Shown piece after piece: positions 17,526-26,436 of a stretch of 64,000 nt of DNA. How positions within the stretch are numbered: the first letter of the stretch is position 1; each line of letters begins with the position of its first letter. This stretch comes from Hoeflea_A sp965249925 (GTDB taxonomy: Bacteria; Pseudomonadota; Alphaproteobacteria; Rhizobiales; Rhizobiaceae), in NCBI GenBank assembly GCA_965249925.1, contig OZ252260.1:558001-622000 (forward strand). Reading direction: 5' to 3'. The position numbers were made by a program, and so were the translations under genes. The notes below the pieces were generated by a model, which saw nothing but the letters and a program-made list of their open reading frames with translations, had not been told where the DNA came from and searched no databases.

Positions 17526-18959
17526 ATGACCGTCAACATCCCGGATGCCCCAGTCGGCTGGAATGAGATCTTCAAGCGGGACTATGCCGCAGCTCTGGTT
17601 CTCGTGTGCCTGGGCATCTGGCTGCACGCGGCCGACGGCCTCATCGTTGCCACGATGCTGCCGGCGATCGTCTCCGATGTTGGCGGCAAGCCGCTGGTCG
17701 CCTGGACCGCCGCCCTCTACGAGATCGGCTCAATCGTTGCCGGGGCATCCAGCGGACTGGTCGCCCTGCGGGTCGGTGTTCGACGCCCGATGGCGGTTGC
17801 CGCGGTGGTCTTTTCGCTTGGTTGCCTGATCAGCGCGCTGGCCCCGACCATGCAGGTGCTGCTCGCGGGACGCCTCTTGCAGGGGCTCGGCGGTGGCAGT
17901 CTGACGGCGATGAGCTTCATCGCCGTGGCGATCCTGTTTCCCTCGCGGCTGATCGCCCGTGTGATGGCGGTGATGTCGGTTCTGTGGGGTGCTTCAGCAT
18001 TCCTCGGGCCGCTCATCGGCGGCACCTTTGTGACCTACGCGACGTGGCGCATGGGTTTTGTGTTTTTCGCCGCCCAGGCCGCGGTTCTGGCGATTTGGGT
18101 GTCCTTCGGCATACGCATCACGGAGCGCTCGGCGACGGACGGCCAGAACGGCCGGATTCCTGTAACTCGTCTGCTGCTTCTATCGGGCGGTGTGCTCTGT
18201 GTTGCTTATAGCGGCATAGAGGTGACGCCCACCACCACGCCACTCTACCTGGCCGCCGGATTGGCGCTGTTGCTGCTGTTTCTGCGCGTTGATTCACGTC
18301 ACCCTGCCAACCGGTTGCTGCCGAAGAACCCGTTCGATATGCGTGTGCCGTTGGGCGCGGCCCTGCTCATGGTGCTGACCATAAACATCGCGACCATGGG
18401 ACTGGTCACCTACGGACCCCTTTTGATGACGGCCATGCATGAAGCCTCGGTGCTGACCGCGGGATACATCGTTGCTTGCATCGCCATAGGTTGGAGCCTC
18501 GCGGCCTTTGTGGTCTCAGGCGCGCCGGAGCGGCTCGATGGACGCTTTATCGCCATCGGCATGCTGCTGGTGTTCGCCAGCCTGATTGGTCTGATTTACG
18601 CCATGGCCAACGGACCGCTGTGGCTGATTGCCGTTTTTGCCACCATGGAGGGCATCGGTTACGGCACCGCCTGGACCTTTGTCATCCGCCGTGCCCGTAA
18701 CCTGACACCGGCAGGCGATGTCGAGCGCCTGTCCGGTGCGCTGCCCACTGTCGCACGTCTCGGATATGCGCTCGGCGCCTCGGCAAGCGGCATCTTGGCC
18801 AATGCCGCCGGTTACGCGACGGCCGTGACCGACGATCAACTGACCCTGGTCGCCAGGACCCTGTTTGCCGGCAGCCTGCCGATCGCCATCATTGCGCTTG
18901 TTGCCATGGTCCGTTTCGTTTCCGCACCGGTTCCGATGAAACCGCAAGCCGCCGAATAG
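17526..18959 (+). CDS. MFS transporter
   Basis: 477 aa with about 14 hydrophobic segments, and a motif-A-like loop (GVRRPMA) between segments 2 and 3, the arrangement of drug:H+ antiporters of the DHA2 type. A long loop near residues 195-215 separates the halves. Likely a proton-driven exporter of toxic or aromatic compounds. It is divergent from the Cys-containing HTH regulator, its probable controller. Confidence 0.85.
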   Translation: MTVNIPDAPVGWNEIFKRDYAAALVLVCLGIWLHAADGLIVATMLPAIVSDVGGKPLVAWTAALYEIGSIVAGASSGLVALRVGVRRPMAVAAVVFSLGCLISALAPTMQVLLAGRLLQGLGGGSLTAMSFIAVAILFPSRLIARVMAVMSVLWGASAFLGPLIGGTFVTYATWRMGFVFFAAQAAVLAIWVSFGIRITERSATDGQNGRIPVTRLLLLSGGVLCVAYSGIEVTPTTTPLYLAAGLALLLLFLRVDSRHPANRLLPKNPFDMRVPLGAALLMVLTINIATMGLVTYGPLLMTAMHEASVLTAGYIVACIAIGWSLAAFVVSGAPERLDGRFIAIGMLLVFASLIGLIYAMANGPLWLIAVFATMEGIGYGTAWTFVIRRARNLTPAGDVERLSGALPTVARLGYALGASASGILANAAGYATAVTDDQLTLVARTLFAGSLPIAIIALVAMVRFVSAPVPMKPQAAE

Positions 18960-18973
18960 AACCCGCTGAAGCG

Positions 18974-19309
18974 TCAGGGTAGGTTCATGCGCTTGGTCAA
19001 CCGCACTTGGAGATCGTATTCCGGTCGATCCGGGCGGCCGATCATGCCCTCGATGACTCCGTCGCGCAGCTTTCCGGAGATGTTGGTGGTGAACCGCTCC
19101 GACGTATCGCCATAGACGGTACGCGGCGGACCATAGTAGTGAACCGTCAGATCGGCCGCGAAATCACCGTTCAGGAACGTGTAGGATCCTGCCGTATACT
19201 GGCGCTGGTCGCCCCCCATGACCCGGCCACTGTCAAGGACGAACACACCGGTGCTCTCCCAACCGAAGACGCTGTAGACTTCCCCGGTCCAGATTCCTTC
19301 AACCGACAT
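18974..19309 (-). CDS. GrlR-like small protein
   Basis: 111 aa, starting MSVEGIWTGEVYSVFG, with the GRVMGGDQRQYTAGSY segment. These features resemble the GrlR beta-barrel fold, known as a negative regulator in enteropathogens but widespread as an uncharacterised family elsewhere. No secretion system is present here. It is convergent with the MFS gene and divergent from ppk2. Function unknown. Confidence 0.6.
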   Translation of the reverse strand: MSVEGIWTGEVYSVFGWESTGVFVLDSGRVMGGDQRQYTAGSYTFLNGDFAADLTVHYYGPPRTVYGDTSERFTTNISGKLRDGVIEGMIGRPDRPEYDLQVRLTKRMNLP

Positions 19310-19419
19310 TCCAAATCACTCCTAATAACACTTTCGTGACCCTACCACGGGCTGTCGATAACGGATATAGTTGGCCGCACATCCGTCGCAAACGAGAAGA
19401 ACCGGCCGGAGAGCAGACA

Positions 19420-20295
19420 GTGGGAACAAATCTTGAGACCAAGGGTAATGGGCAGAGTCCGCCGGGCGCTGATCCATTTGCCGACGACGCAACGGAGCCG
19501 CTGCGGCCGTCGCGCAAGAAACTCAGCACAAAAAAATACGAGGCGATGCTTGCCGACCTGCAACTGGAACTCGTCAAGCTGCAGGAATGGATACGCCACA
19601 ACGGACTGAAGGTCGTGGTGATATTCGAGGGTCGTGACGCAGCCGGCAAGGGCGGGGTGATCAAGCGCATCACCGAGAGCCTTAATCCGCGGGTCTGCCG
19701 CATCGTGGCACTGGGAACGCCCACCGAGCGGGAAAAGAACCAGTGGTACTTTCAGCGCTTTGTCCAGCACCTGCCGACCGGCGGCGAAATGGTTCTGTTC
19801 GACCGCTCCTGGTACAACCGCGCCGGCGTCGAACGGGTGATGGGTTTCTGCAACGACAAGGAGTACGAGGAATTCCTGCGCTCCTGTCCGGAATTCGAGC
19901 GCATGCTGGTTCGCTCGGGTATCATCCTGATCAAGTACTGGTTCTCGGTCAGCGATGAGGAACAGGAGCGGCGCTTTCAGTCGCGCCTCCATGACCGCCG
20001 GAAACGCTGGAAATTGTCACCGATGGATGTCGAATCGCGTCAGCGCTGGGTGCAGTACTCGATGGCCAAGGACGTCATGTTCGCCCACACCGACATCAAG
20101 CAGGCACCGTGGTTTGTGGTCGAGGCCGACAACAAAAAACGCGCGCGGCTGAACTGCATCAGCCACCTGCTTAGTATGATTCCATACGAGGATCTGACGC
20201 CTTCGAAGATCAAGCTGCCACCGCGTCAGGAAGCCGGCGGCTATGTCAGGCCGCCGATCTCCGACCAGACATTCGTTCCGGACGTTGGTGATTAA
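19420..20295 (+). CDS. ppk2: polyphosphate kinase 2 (PPK2 family)
   Basis: Transfers phosphate between polyphosphate and nucleotides, usually making ATP or GTP from the diphosphate. 291 aa from the GTG at 19420, which has GGAGAG upstream; another GTG at 19336 would add 28 low-complexity residues. The P-loop is GRDAAGKGG, Walker B FDRSWYNRAG, and the lid region has LHDRRKRWKLSPMD. This is the one-domain class I type by length. A second PPK2 lies at 30550. Confidence 0.93.
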   Translation: MGTNLETKGNGQSPPGADPFADDATEPLRPSRKKLSTKKYEAMLADLQLELVKLQEWIRHNGLKVVVIFEGRDAAGKGGVIKRITESLNPRVCRIVALGTPTEREKNQWYFQRFVQHLPTGGEMVLFDRSWYNRAGVERVMGFCNDKEYEEFLRSCPEFERMLVRSGIILIKYWFSVSDEEQERRFQSRLHDRRKRWKLSPMDVESRQRWVQYSMAKDVMFAHTDIKQAPWFVVEADNKKRARLNCISHLLSMIPYEDLTPSKIKLPPRQEAGGYVRPPISDQTFVPDVGD

Positions 20296-20336
20296 GACTC
20301 GGCATTCCGACGCCGCTGTTTTGTTCGGCCACCGCT

Positions 20337-21179
20337 TCAGGCATCGAACGCTCGTCGGATGGCTTGGCGCATGGCGTCGCAAATCGGGCCACGCACGCCC
20401 TTCGCCCGCTGCATGACCAGGTAGCTTGGCTGCCGGTACCGTATCCCCGGCAATCTGAGCAATCCATCGTCATCCATGGATTCGCTCAACAGACCCGCCG
20501 CCATGCCCGATGACACCGCGGCACGCACACCGACGACGCTCTCGCTGGTAAACACCACCCGGTACCGTCTATCCGCAGCCTCGAGGCTGGCAAGCGCCAC
20601 GTCGCGCCACCAGCAGTCGCTGTGGAACAACGCGACGGGCAGCACCGGCAGGTCGGCAAGATCCGAGTCGCGCGCCGTCATCCAAACCAGATGATCGCGT
20701 CGCAGCACATCGCTACCCCGCTGCGGCGAGGCAACCTCGTGCACCGCCAGATCGAGAGTCCCGTTGTCGAGGCTCGCCGGAAAACCCGACCCGAACGCGC
20801 AGTGGACCTTCAGTTCGACGTCCGGATGCAGCGCCGCAAATTCCGCGACGATGCCCGACAGCAGTGTCCGGCCGTAGTCATCCGGCAATCCGATGCGTAA
20901 GTGTCCGGCAAGCCCCTCACCACGCAGTTCGGCCAGCGTCGTGTCGAGCGAACGGACAACACGGCGCGCCACCGGCAACAGGCGCTCACCGGCTGACGTC
21001 AACGTCACCCCGCGGCCGTGCCGACGGAAAACGGGTTGGCCGACCGTGTCCTCCAACTGTCTGATCTGCAGGCTCGCCGCAGCTTGAGACCGATGAATGC
21101 GGTCGGCGCCTCCTGTGACGCTTCCAGCCTCTGAAACCGCCAGAAACGTGCGCAAATGGTCACTGTTCAGATGATTCAT
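20337..21179 (-). CDS. LysR family transcriptional regulator
   Basis: 280 aa. The N-terminal HTH (FLAVSEAGSVTGGADRIHRSQAAASLQIRQL is the region; key residues S/Q-A-A-S) and LysR effector-binding domain are clear. It is divergent from the ArsP-like permease with 97 bp between starts, so it may control that gene. No ligand can be named. Confidence 0.9.
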   Translation of the reverse strand: MNHLNSDHLRTFLAVSEAGSVTGGADRIHRSQAAASLQIRQLEDTVGQPVFRRHGRGVTLTSAGERLLPVARRVVRSLDTTLAELRGEGLAGHLRIGLPDDYGRTLLSGIVAEFAALHPDVELKVHCAFGSGFPASLDNGTLDLAVHEVASPQRGSDVLRRDHLVWMTARDSDLADLPVLPVALFHSDCWWRDVALASLEAADRRYRVVFTSESVVGVRAAVSSGMAAGLLSESMDDDGLLRLPGIRYRQPSYLVMQRAKGVRGPICDAMRQAIRRAFDA

Positions 21180-21276
21180 AGGTATTAGTTATTCCGATGG
21201 ATGATGTTCATACTACTCATTTCTCAAATAACTGTCGACGCTCTATATTCGCCATGACCGGATTAAGGACCATTGA

Positions 21277-22308
21277 ATGTCGGTATCGGATATCATTCGG
21301 GCGACCCGCCCCTCGACAGGACTGGTCTACGTCCTGCTTGCCGTAACAACTCTGGTGCTGGCCGCCTGGCAGCCGTCGCTGGCGCTGGAGACCGCACGGT
21401 TCGTTTTGTTCGGCTTGATTCACGTCACCCCAATCGTCATTCCGGGCATCCTGCTCGCCGCCTGGATCGTTGCCAGCGGAGCGAGCGACCGCGTCGCTGG
21501 CGTGTTTCAGGGGCACACCGTGCAGTCGGTTGTCGCCGCAACCGTCACCGGCGCCCTGCTCCCCGTCTGTGGCATCACGGTTCTGCCGCTGATGGCCGGG
21601 CTTCTGGCGGCCGGCGTGCCGTTGGCACCGGTCATGGCCTTCTGGCTTGCCTCGCCGATCACCGGTCCGGCGCTGTTGTCCGTCACCGTTGCGACATTGG
21701 GCTGGCAGTATGCATTGGGCAAGACCGCCGCCGCTATCTTCCTCGGCCTGCTCGGCGGTGGTGTCACGGCGCTGGTGGCCAGGCGCGAATGGGCCCGATC
21801 GCCGCTGCGAACGAACCGGTTCGTCGGAGATCTGGGCGGCCGGAGCACACCTTGCGGGACGTCGGTGCAGGGATTTCACGCCCGGTTCTGGCGCGATCCG
21901 GTGCGCCGTCAGCGGTTTACAGGCCAGGTCCTGTCGATTTCCCGCCTGATGCTGGTGGTGCTGACACCCGCATTCGCCGCCGAATTCCTGTTGAATGCGT
22001 GGCTGCAACCGGACGCGCTGGCGGATTGGGTGGGCGACGACAATCCGATGGCCATCCCGTTTGCCGTATTTGTCGGCGGCCCCGCCTATATCGACGGCTA
22101 CGCCGCTCTGCCGCTGACGCGCGCCCTGCTCGATCACGGCATGTCGCCGGGCGCCGCCATGGCGTTCCTGGTGTCGGGCGGCGTGGTCAGCATATGGGGG
22201 GCTATGGCGATTTTTCCGGTCCTGCGGTTCAAGCCCTTCATGCTCTATCTGGCGCTTGCCGCCATCGGCTCCGCGACCGCCGGCTGGCTCTTCGGCATCA
22301 TGGTCTGA
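21277..22308 (+). CDS. permease of the ArsP/DUF318 family
   Basis: 343 aa with eight to ten predicted membrane segments in two halves joined by a hydrophilic loop (about 165-220). The conserved block LLPVCGITVLPLMAGLL in the first half and FVGGPAYIDGYAALPL in the second fit the permease family that includes ArsP, an exporter of trivalent organoarsenicals. It stands directly upstream of arsenite oxidase aioBA on the same strand, 231 bp apart, which supports a role with arsenic. The exact substrate is inference. Confidence 0.8.
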   Translation: MSVSDIIRATRPSTGLVYVLLAVTTLVLAAWQPSLALETARFVLFGLIHVTPIVIPGILLAAWIVASGASDRVAGVFQGHTVQSVVAATVTGALLPVCGITVLPLMAGLLAAGVPLAPVMAFWLASPITGPALLSVTVATLGWQYALGKTAAAIFLGLLGGGVTALVARREWARSPLRTNRFVGDLGGRSTPCGTSVQGFHARFWRDPVRRQRFTGQVLSISRLMLVVLTPAFAAEFLLNAWLQPDALADWVGDDNPMAIPFAVFVGGPAYIDGYAALPLTRALLDHGMSPGAAMAFLVSGGVVSIWGAMAIFPVLRFKPFMLYLALAAIGSATAGWLFGIMV

Positions 22309-22371
22309 CACAGGTTAACCGCATCGTAAGCACGCTGCGCTTTGCAATTTCAGATTGTCCCGTTCCTCCCT

Positions 22372-22407
22372 TACCATGATCGCGTTCTTCCCATACTATG
22401 ATCGCGT
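22372..22407 (+). promoter_or_regulatory. 14-bp direct repeats upstream of aioBA
   Basis: TACCATGATCGCGT (22372-22385) and TACTATGATCGCGT (22394-22407) differ at one base and start 22 bp apart, about two helical turns, just before the ribosome-binding site of a small ORF. This spacing suits a dimeric activator or repressor bound to one DNA face. Confidence 0.45.
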
Positions 22408-22424
22408 AGCCAGGAGGGACTCGC

Positions 22425-22556
22425 ATGACGCGCGCATCCGAAGCCGAGCGAAAGTCGCAGCGCGGCACGCCAGCCGGGCACGCGCATGACGCCTTGATCG
22501 CAGCGCCCTCCATCAAATCCATGTCAAACCGGGAGAACCATGATGTCAGGCTGTAA
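22425..22556 (+). CDS. possible 43-aa leader ORF overlapping aioB
   Basis: An ATG at 22425 follows a strong Shine-Dalgarno (AGGAGGG, 6-7 bp spacing). The frame stays open for 43 codons to TAA at 22554-22556, overlapping the aioB start by 17 bp. The peptide (begins MTRASEAERKSQRGT) is basic and has no recognisable domain. It could couple translation to aioB or be spurious. The better ribosome-binding site than that of aioB is the main argument. Confidence 0.35.
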   Translation: MTRASEAERKSQRGTPAGHAHDALIAAPSIKSMSNRENHDVRL

Positions 22557-23058
22557 GAAGCTTGTGGACGTCGGCCGTCGCCAGTTTCTGCGTGGCGGCG
22601 TCATCGCGGCGGCGAGCGCCGCGTCCATGACCGTGCCGCAGGCCCGCGCTGCGCAGGCCCGAGCCCTGGTCGATTACCCGGTCAACCGCCTCGCCAATGT
22701 CAGCGACCTGGCCGTCAACCAGCCCTACGAGGTTGCCTATCCCGATGCCGATGCGCCGGGCGTTTTGCTCAAGATGGGAATGCCCGTCGCGGGCGGAGCG
22801 GGACCCGACGGCGACGTCGTCGGGTTTTCGACGGTCTGCCCTCACAAGGGTTTTCCCTTAAGCTACAACGCCGAAAGCCGGACAATGAACTGCCCGGGGC
22901 ATTATTCCGTCTTCGATTGCGAAACGGGCGGTCAGCAGACCTGGGGTCATTCGACACAGAACCTGCCGCAATACCAGTTGCGGATCGATGATGACGGCGA
23001 GATCTATGCCGAGGGTCTCGACGAACTCCTATACGGCCGGCTTTCCAACGTACTCTGA
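22540..23058 (+). CDS. aioB: arsenite oxidase small subunit, Rieske protein
   Basis: 172 aa. A Tat signal (RRQFLRGG at 13-20) sends the folded protein to the periplasm. The Rieske [2Fe-2S] ligands are C100 and H102 in CPHKG and C118 and H121 in CPGH. The cysteine pair that forms a disulfide in betaproteobacterial AioB is replaced here by F105 and G120, as I recall for the Rhizobium NT-26 enzyme. It accepts electrons from the molybdenum subunit and passes them to cytochrome c. Two adjacent ATGs (22540, 22543) are possible starts. Confidence 0.95.
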   Translation: MMSGCKKLVDVGRRQFLRGGVIAAASAASMTVPQARAAQARALVDYPVNRLANVSDLAVNQPYEVAYPDADAPGVLLKMGMPVAGGAGPDGDVVGFSTVCPHKGFPLSYNAESRTMNCPGHYSVFDCETGGQQTWGHSTQNLPQYQLRIDDDGEIYAEGLDELLYGRLSNVL

Positions 23059-23070
23059 GGGGACAATCCA

Positions 23071-25530
23071 ATGGCTCACAAGCGACATGCCGACCGCCTG
23101 CCGATCATTCCCGCGGACGCCCAAAAACACAACGTCACCTGCCATTACTGCATCGTCGGCTGCGGCTATCACGCCTATACCTGGCCGGTGAAGAAACAGG
23201 GCGGGACCGATCCAAACGACAATGTTTTCGGGGTGGATCTAAGCCAGCAGCAGCCGCCCGAAACCGATGCCTGGTACGCGCCATCGATGCACAACATCGT
23301 CAAACAGGATGGCAAGGACGTGCATCTGGTCATCAAGCCGGACAAGGATTGCGTCGTCAATTCCGGCCTCGCTTCCGTGCGCGGTGCCCGCATGGCCGAA
23401 AACCGACCGTCCGACATTACCGGCACCCAGCAGCAGCGGCTCACCCAGCCCATGATCTGGCGCTACGGCACCTGGCATCCGACGAGCTGGGACGACGCGC
23501 TTGACCTGGTGGCGCGGGTGACGGCCCGGGTCATCGACAAGGACGACGAGGACGACCTGTTCGTCTCCATGTTCGACCATGGCGGTTCGGCCGGCGGCTA
23601 CGAAAACACCTGGGGAACCGGCAAGCTGTATTTCGGATCGATGAAGGTGCGGCATTGCCGCATCCACAACCGGCCCGCATACAACTCCGAGGTGCATGCG
23701 ACCCGCGACATGGGCGTCGGCGAACTCAACTACGCCTACGAGGATTACGGCCTGACCGACACGATCTTCCTGGTCGGCGCCAATCCGCTGGAAACCCAGA
23801 CCAACCTGTTTCTCAATCACATGGTGCCGGCCATGCGCGGCGGCGCCCGGGTCATTGTCGTCGATCCACGCCGCACGGTAACGGTCAACGCCTGCGAGGT
23901 CGAAGCCGGCGAGGACAATGTGCTGCATCTGGCGACCAATTCGGGCACCGACCTGGCGCTGATCAACACACTGTTCAGCTACATTGCCGACCAGGGTTGG
24001 ATCGACCGCGACTTCATCGCCCAATCGACGTTTCAGGGCGATGTTGCGCAACCGCAGAACGAACAGCATCCGGCGGCGCTCGGCTCCTTCGACATGGCCC
24101 GCGACGCGTGCCGCATGTCGCTCGCAGACGGCGCCGGCATATGCGGCGTGCCGCAGGCCGATATCGTCAAGGCGGCCGAATGGATCGCCGGGCCAAAGGC
24201 CGACGGATCGCGCCGCAAATGCGTCACCGCCTACGAAAAGGGAGTCATCTGGGGCAACGACAACTACCGCACCGTTGGTGCACTGGTGAACATCGGCCTC
24301 GCTACCGGCAACATAGGCCGCGAGGGGGGCGGCGTGTGCCGTCTTGGCGGCCATCAGGAGGGTTACATGCGGCCCTCCGACGCCCATATCGGCCGTCCGG
24401 CACCCTATGTCGATCAGTTGCTGATCGACGGCCAAGGCAAGGTCCACCACATCTGGGCCAACGATCACTACAAGACCACGCTGAACGCCGCCAAGTTCAA
24501 GCGCGAATACAATCGCCGCACCAATATGGTGAAGGAAGCGATGGACGCGCGCGCCGGCGCGACGCGCACCGAACTGGTCGATGCGATCGTCGCGGCGATC
24601 GAGGCGGGCGGGCTGTTCTCGGTCAATATCGACATCGTCCCAAGCCAGATCGGCCAGGCGGCGCATGTCGTTCTGCCGGCGGTCGAATCGGGGGAAATGA
24701 ATCTGACGTCGATGAACGGTGAACGGCGCATGCGGCTGGTCGAAAAATACATGGATGGTCCGGGCGCCGCCAAGCCCGATTGCCTGATCGCCGCCGCTCT
24801 GGCCCAGCATCTCGAACGGGTGTTGCGCGAAGACGGCCGCGATGCCTATGCCGACCAGTTCAGGGGCTTCGACTGGAATACCGAAGAAGATGCTTTCATG
24901 GACGGTTATCACGCCAACACCGGCGGGATCGTCACCTATGACCGTTTGCGGGCCATGGGTAACAACGGTGTTCAGGAGCCGGTGATCGGCTACGAAGACG
25001 GCAAACTGATCGGCACCAAGCGGCTCTACGCGGACGGTACGTTCGCAACCGGCGACGGCAAGGCCCGGTTTTGCGGCGGTGCCTGGCGCGGCCTGCACGC
25101 GCCAGGCAAGGCGGCACAGAAGGCCAATCACGCCTTTCTCATCAACAACGGTCGCTCCAACATCAACTGGCAGAATTGGTTCCTCGACATCAACAACGAC
25201 TTTGTCACCGACCGCTACCCGCATCCCTTTATCGAGATCAATCCCGCTGACATGACAGATCTCGGTCTCCAGCCCGGTGACCTTGTCGAGGTTTACAACG
25301 ATGTCGGGGCTACACAGGCGATGGCTTATCCGACACCGACAGCCCGGCGCGGCGAGACCTTCATGTTGTTCGGCGCACCGTCCGGCGCCCAGGGCAATGT
25401 CGTCAACGAAGCGGTCAACGAACTGGTCCTGCCCAACTACAAGCAGACATGGGCCAACATCCGCAAGATATCGGATGCCCCGGCATCGGTCCGCCACCTG
25501 TCCTTCAAGTCGAAGGAGTATGCCGGATAA
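23071..25530 (+). CDS. aioA: arsenite oxidase large subunit, molybdopterin protein
   Basis: 819 aa, typical of AioA, which oxidises arsenite to arsenate in the periplasm. The [3Fe-4S] motif C24-x2-C27-x3-C31 (CHYCIVGC) is present. The Mo-bis-pyranopterin domains of the DMSO reductase superfamily follow, with recognisable blocks FDHGGSAGGYENTWGTGK and VGANPLETQTNLFL. It has no signal of its own and is exported with Tat-bearing AioB. It starts 12 bp after aioB. The regulatory genes aioX, aioS and aioR, often adjacent in arsenite-oxidising rhizobia, are not in the window. Confidence 0.96.
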   Translation: MAHKRHADRLPIIPADAQKHNVTCHYCIVGCGYHAYTWPVKKQGGTDPNDNVFGVDLSQQQPPETDAWYAPSMHNIVKQDGKDVHLVIKPDKDCVVNSGLASVRGARMAENRPSDITGTQQQRLTQPMIWRYGTWHPTSWDDALDLVARVTARVIDKDDEDDLFVSMFDHGGSAGGYENTWGTGKLYFGSMKVRHCRIHNRPAYNSEVHATRDMGVGELNYAYEDYGLTDTIFLVGANPLETQTNLFLNHMVPAMRGGARVIVVDPRRTVTVNACEVEAGEDNVLHLATNSGTDLALINTLFSYIADQGWIDRDFIAQSTFQGDVAQPQNEQHPAALGSFDMARDACRMSLADGAGICGVPQADIVKAAEWIAGPKADGSRRKCVTAYEKGVIWGNDNYRTVGALVNIGLATGNIGREGGGVCRLGGHQEGYMRPSDAHIGRPAPYVDQLLIDGQGKVHHIWANDHYKTTLNAAKFKREYNRRTNMVKEAMDARAGATRTELVDAIVAAIEAGGLFSVNIDIVPSQIGQAAHVVLPAVESGEMNLTSMNGERRMRLVEKYMDGPGAAKPDCLIAAALAQHLERVLREDGRDAYADQFRGFDWNTEEDAFMDGYHANTGGIVTYDRLRAMGNNGVQEPVIGYEDGKLIGTKRLYADGTFATGDGKARFCGGAWRGLHAPGKAAQKANHAFLINNGRSNINWQNWFLDINNDFVTDRYPHPFIEINPADMTDLGLQPGDLVEVYNDVGATQAMAYPTPTARRGETFMLFGAPSGAQGNVVNEAVNELVLPNYKQTWANIRKISDAPASVRHLSFKSKEYAG

Positions 25531-25659
25531 CGCCACCGCCTCGGCCGCATCTTTGTTTCGGATTTGCGGCCTTGCGTTTACCGGCTCTCAACCGGCCTGC
25601 GCTATTGATAGGCGCCTGACGGGCGGACCAATCCGGTCCCCTGACCGTGCGGGACATTC

Positions 25660-26436
25660 ATGGCGAACCAACACCACCATGCGCCGGCCCTGGCGATTGC
25701 CGGCCTTAGCAAGAGTTTCGACAAGCCGGCTGTGTGTGGCCTCGACCTCGAGGTCGAGGCCGGCGAATTCTATGCGCTTCTCGGACCCAACGGGGCCGGC
25801 AAGACGACCACGCTGCGCATGGTGGCCGGCCTGCTGCCGCCCGATTCCGGCGACATCTCGATCTTCGGCGTCGATGCCCTGCACCATCCCGTCGAGGCCA
25901 AGCGCATCACCGCCTGGGTTTCCGACGAGCCGATGATCTACGACAAGCTGTCGCCGCTCGAATACCTCGAATTCGTCGCCGGATTGTGGGGCGTCGACGC
26001 CCCTCTCGCACAGGCGCGCGCCGGCGATCTGCTCGACTGGTTGGGGCTGGCTCCACACGCCGACGAACGCTGCGGCGGCTTCTCAAAAGGCATGCGCCAG
26101 AAAGTGGCGCTCGCCGGTGCGCTGGTGCACGAACCGCGCTTGATCATTCTGGACGAACCGCTGACCGGGCTCGACGCAGCTTCGGCGCGTCAGGTTAAAA
26201 ACGTCCTGCTCGAACGTGTGGATAGTGGGGTCACGGTCATCATGACCACCCACATCCTGGAGGTGGCCGAGCGCATGGCCCGGCGCATCGGCGTGATCGA
26301 CCATGGCCGACTGATCGCCGAGGGCACGCTGGAGGAACTGCGCGCCCGGTCCGGCCGCGACGGCTCGAACCTGGAAGACATCTTCCTCGATCTGGTGGCG
26401 GACAACGCCGAAGATCGGTTGTTCGCCGCAGCCTGA
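25660..26436 (+). CDS. ABC transporter ATP-binding protein
   Basis: 258 aa with Walker A GPNGAGKTT, signature FSKGMRQKVALAGAL and Walker B LIILDEPLTGLD, followed by the H-loop in MTTHILEV. The closest type is the ATPase of ABC-2 exporters (CcmA/YxlF-like). The stop overlaps the start of the membrane partner (TGATG), so the two form an operon. Confidence 0.9.
   Translation: MANQHHHAPALAIAGLSKSFDKPAVCGLDLEVEAGEFYALLGPNGAGKTTTLRMVAGLLPPDSGDISIFGVDALHHPVEAKRITAWVSDEPMIYDKLSPLEYLEFVAGLWGVDAPLAQARAGDLLDWLGLAPHADERCGGFSKGMRQKVALAGALVHEPRLIILDEPLTGLDAASARQVKNVLLERVDSGVTVIMTTHILEVAERMARRIGVIDHGRLIAEGTLEELRARSGRDGSNLEDIFLDLVADNAEDRLFAAA

Noticed and set aside
18974..19309. GrlR similarity as a sign of a type III secretion system
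   Set aside because: No secretion gene is present in the window, and the similarity is to a fold found widely.
21217..22311. A 364-codon Gln/Arg/Gly-rich open frame opposite the ArsP-like permease
   Set aside because: Low-complexity composition is typical of a frame antisense to a membrane protein; no start signal.
22463..22482. A possible sigma-54 promoter (GGCAC...GGCA) before aioB
   Set aside because: The spacing and the -12 element do not fit TGGCAC-N5-TTGC; aio genes in some species use sigma-54, but this match is too weak.
23239..25536. A 765-codon open frame opposite aioA
   Set aside because: High-GC coding DNA leaves the opposite frame open. The translation has no recognisable domain, and aioA is certain.
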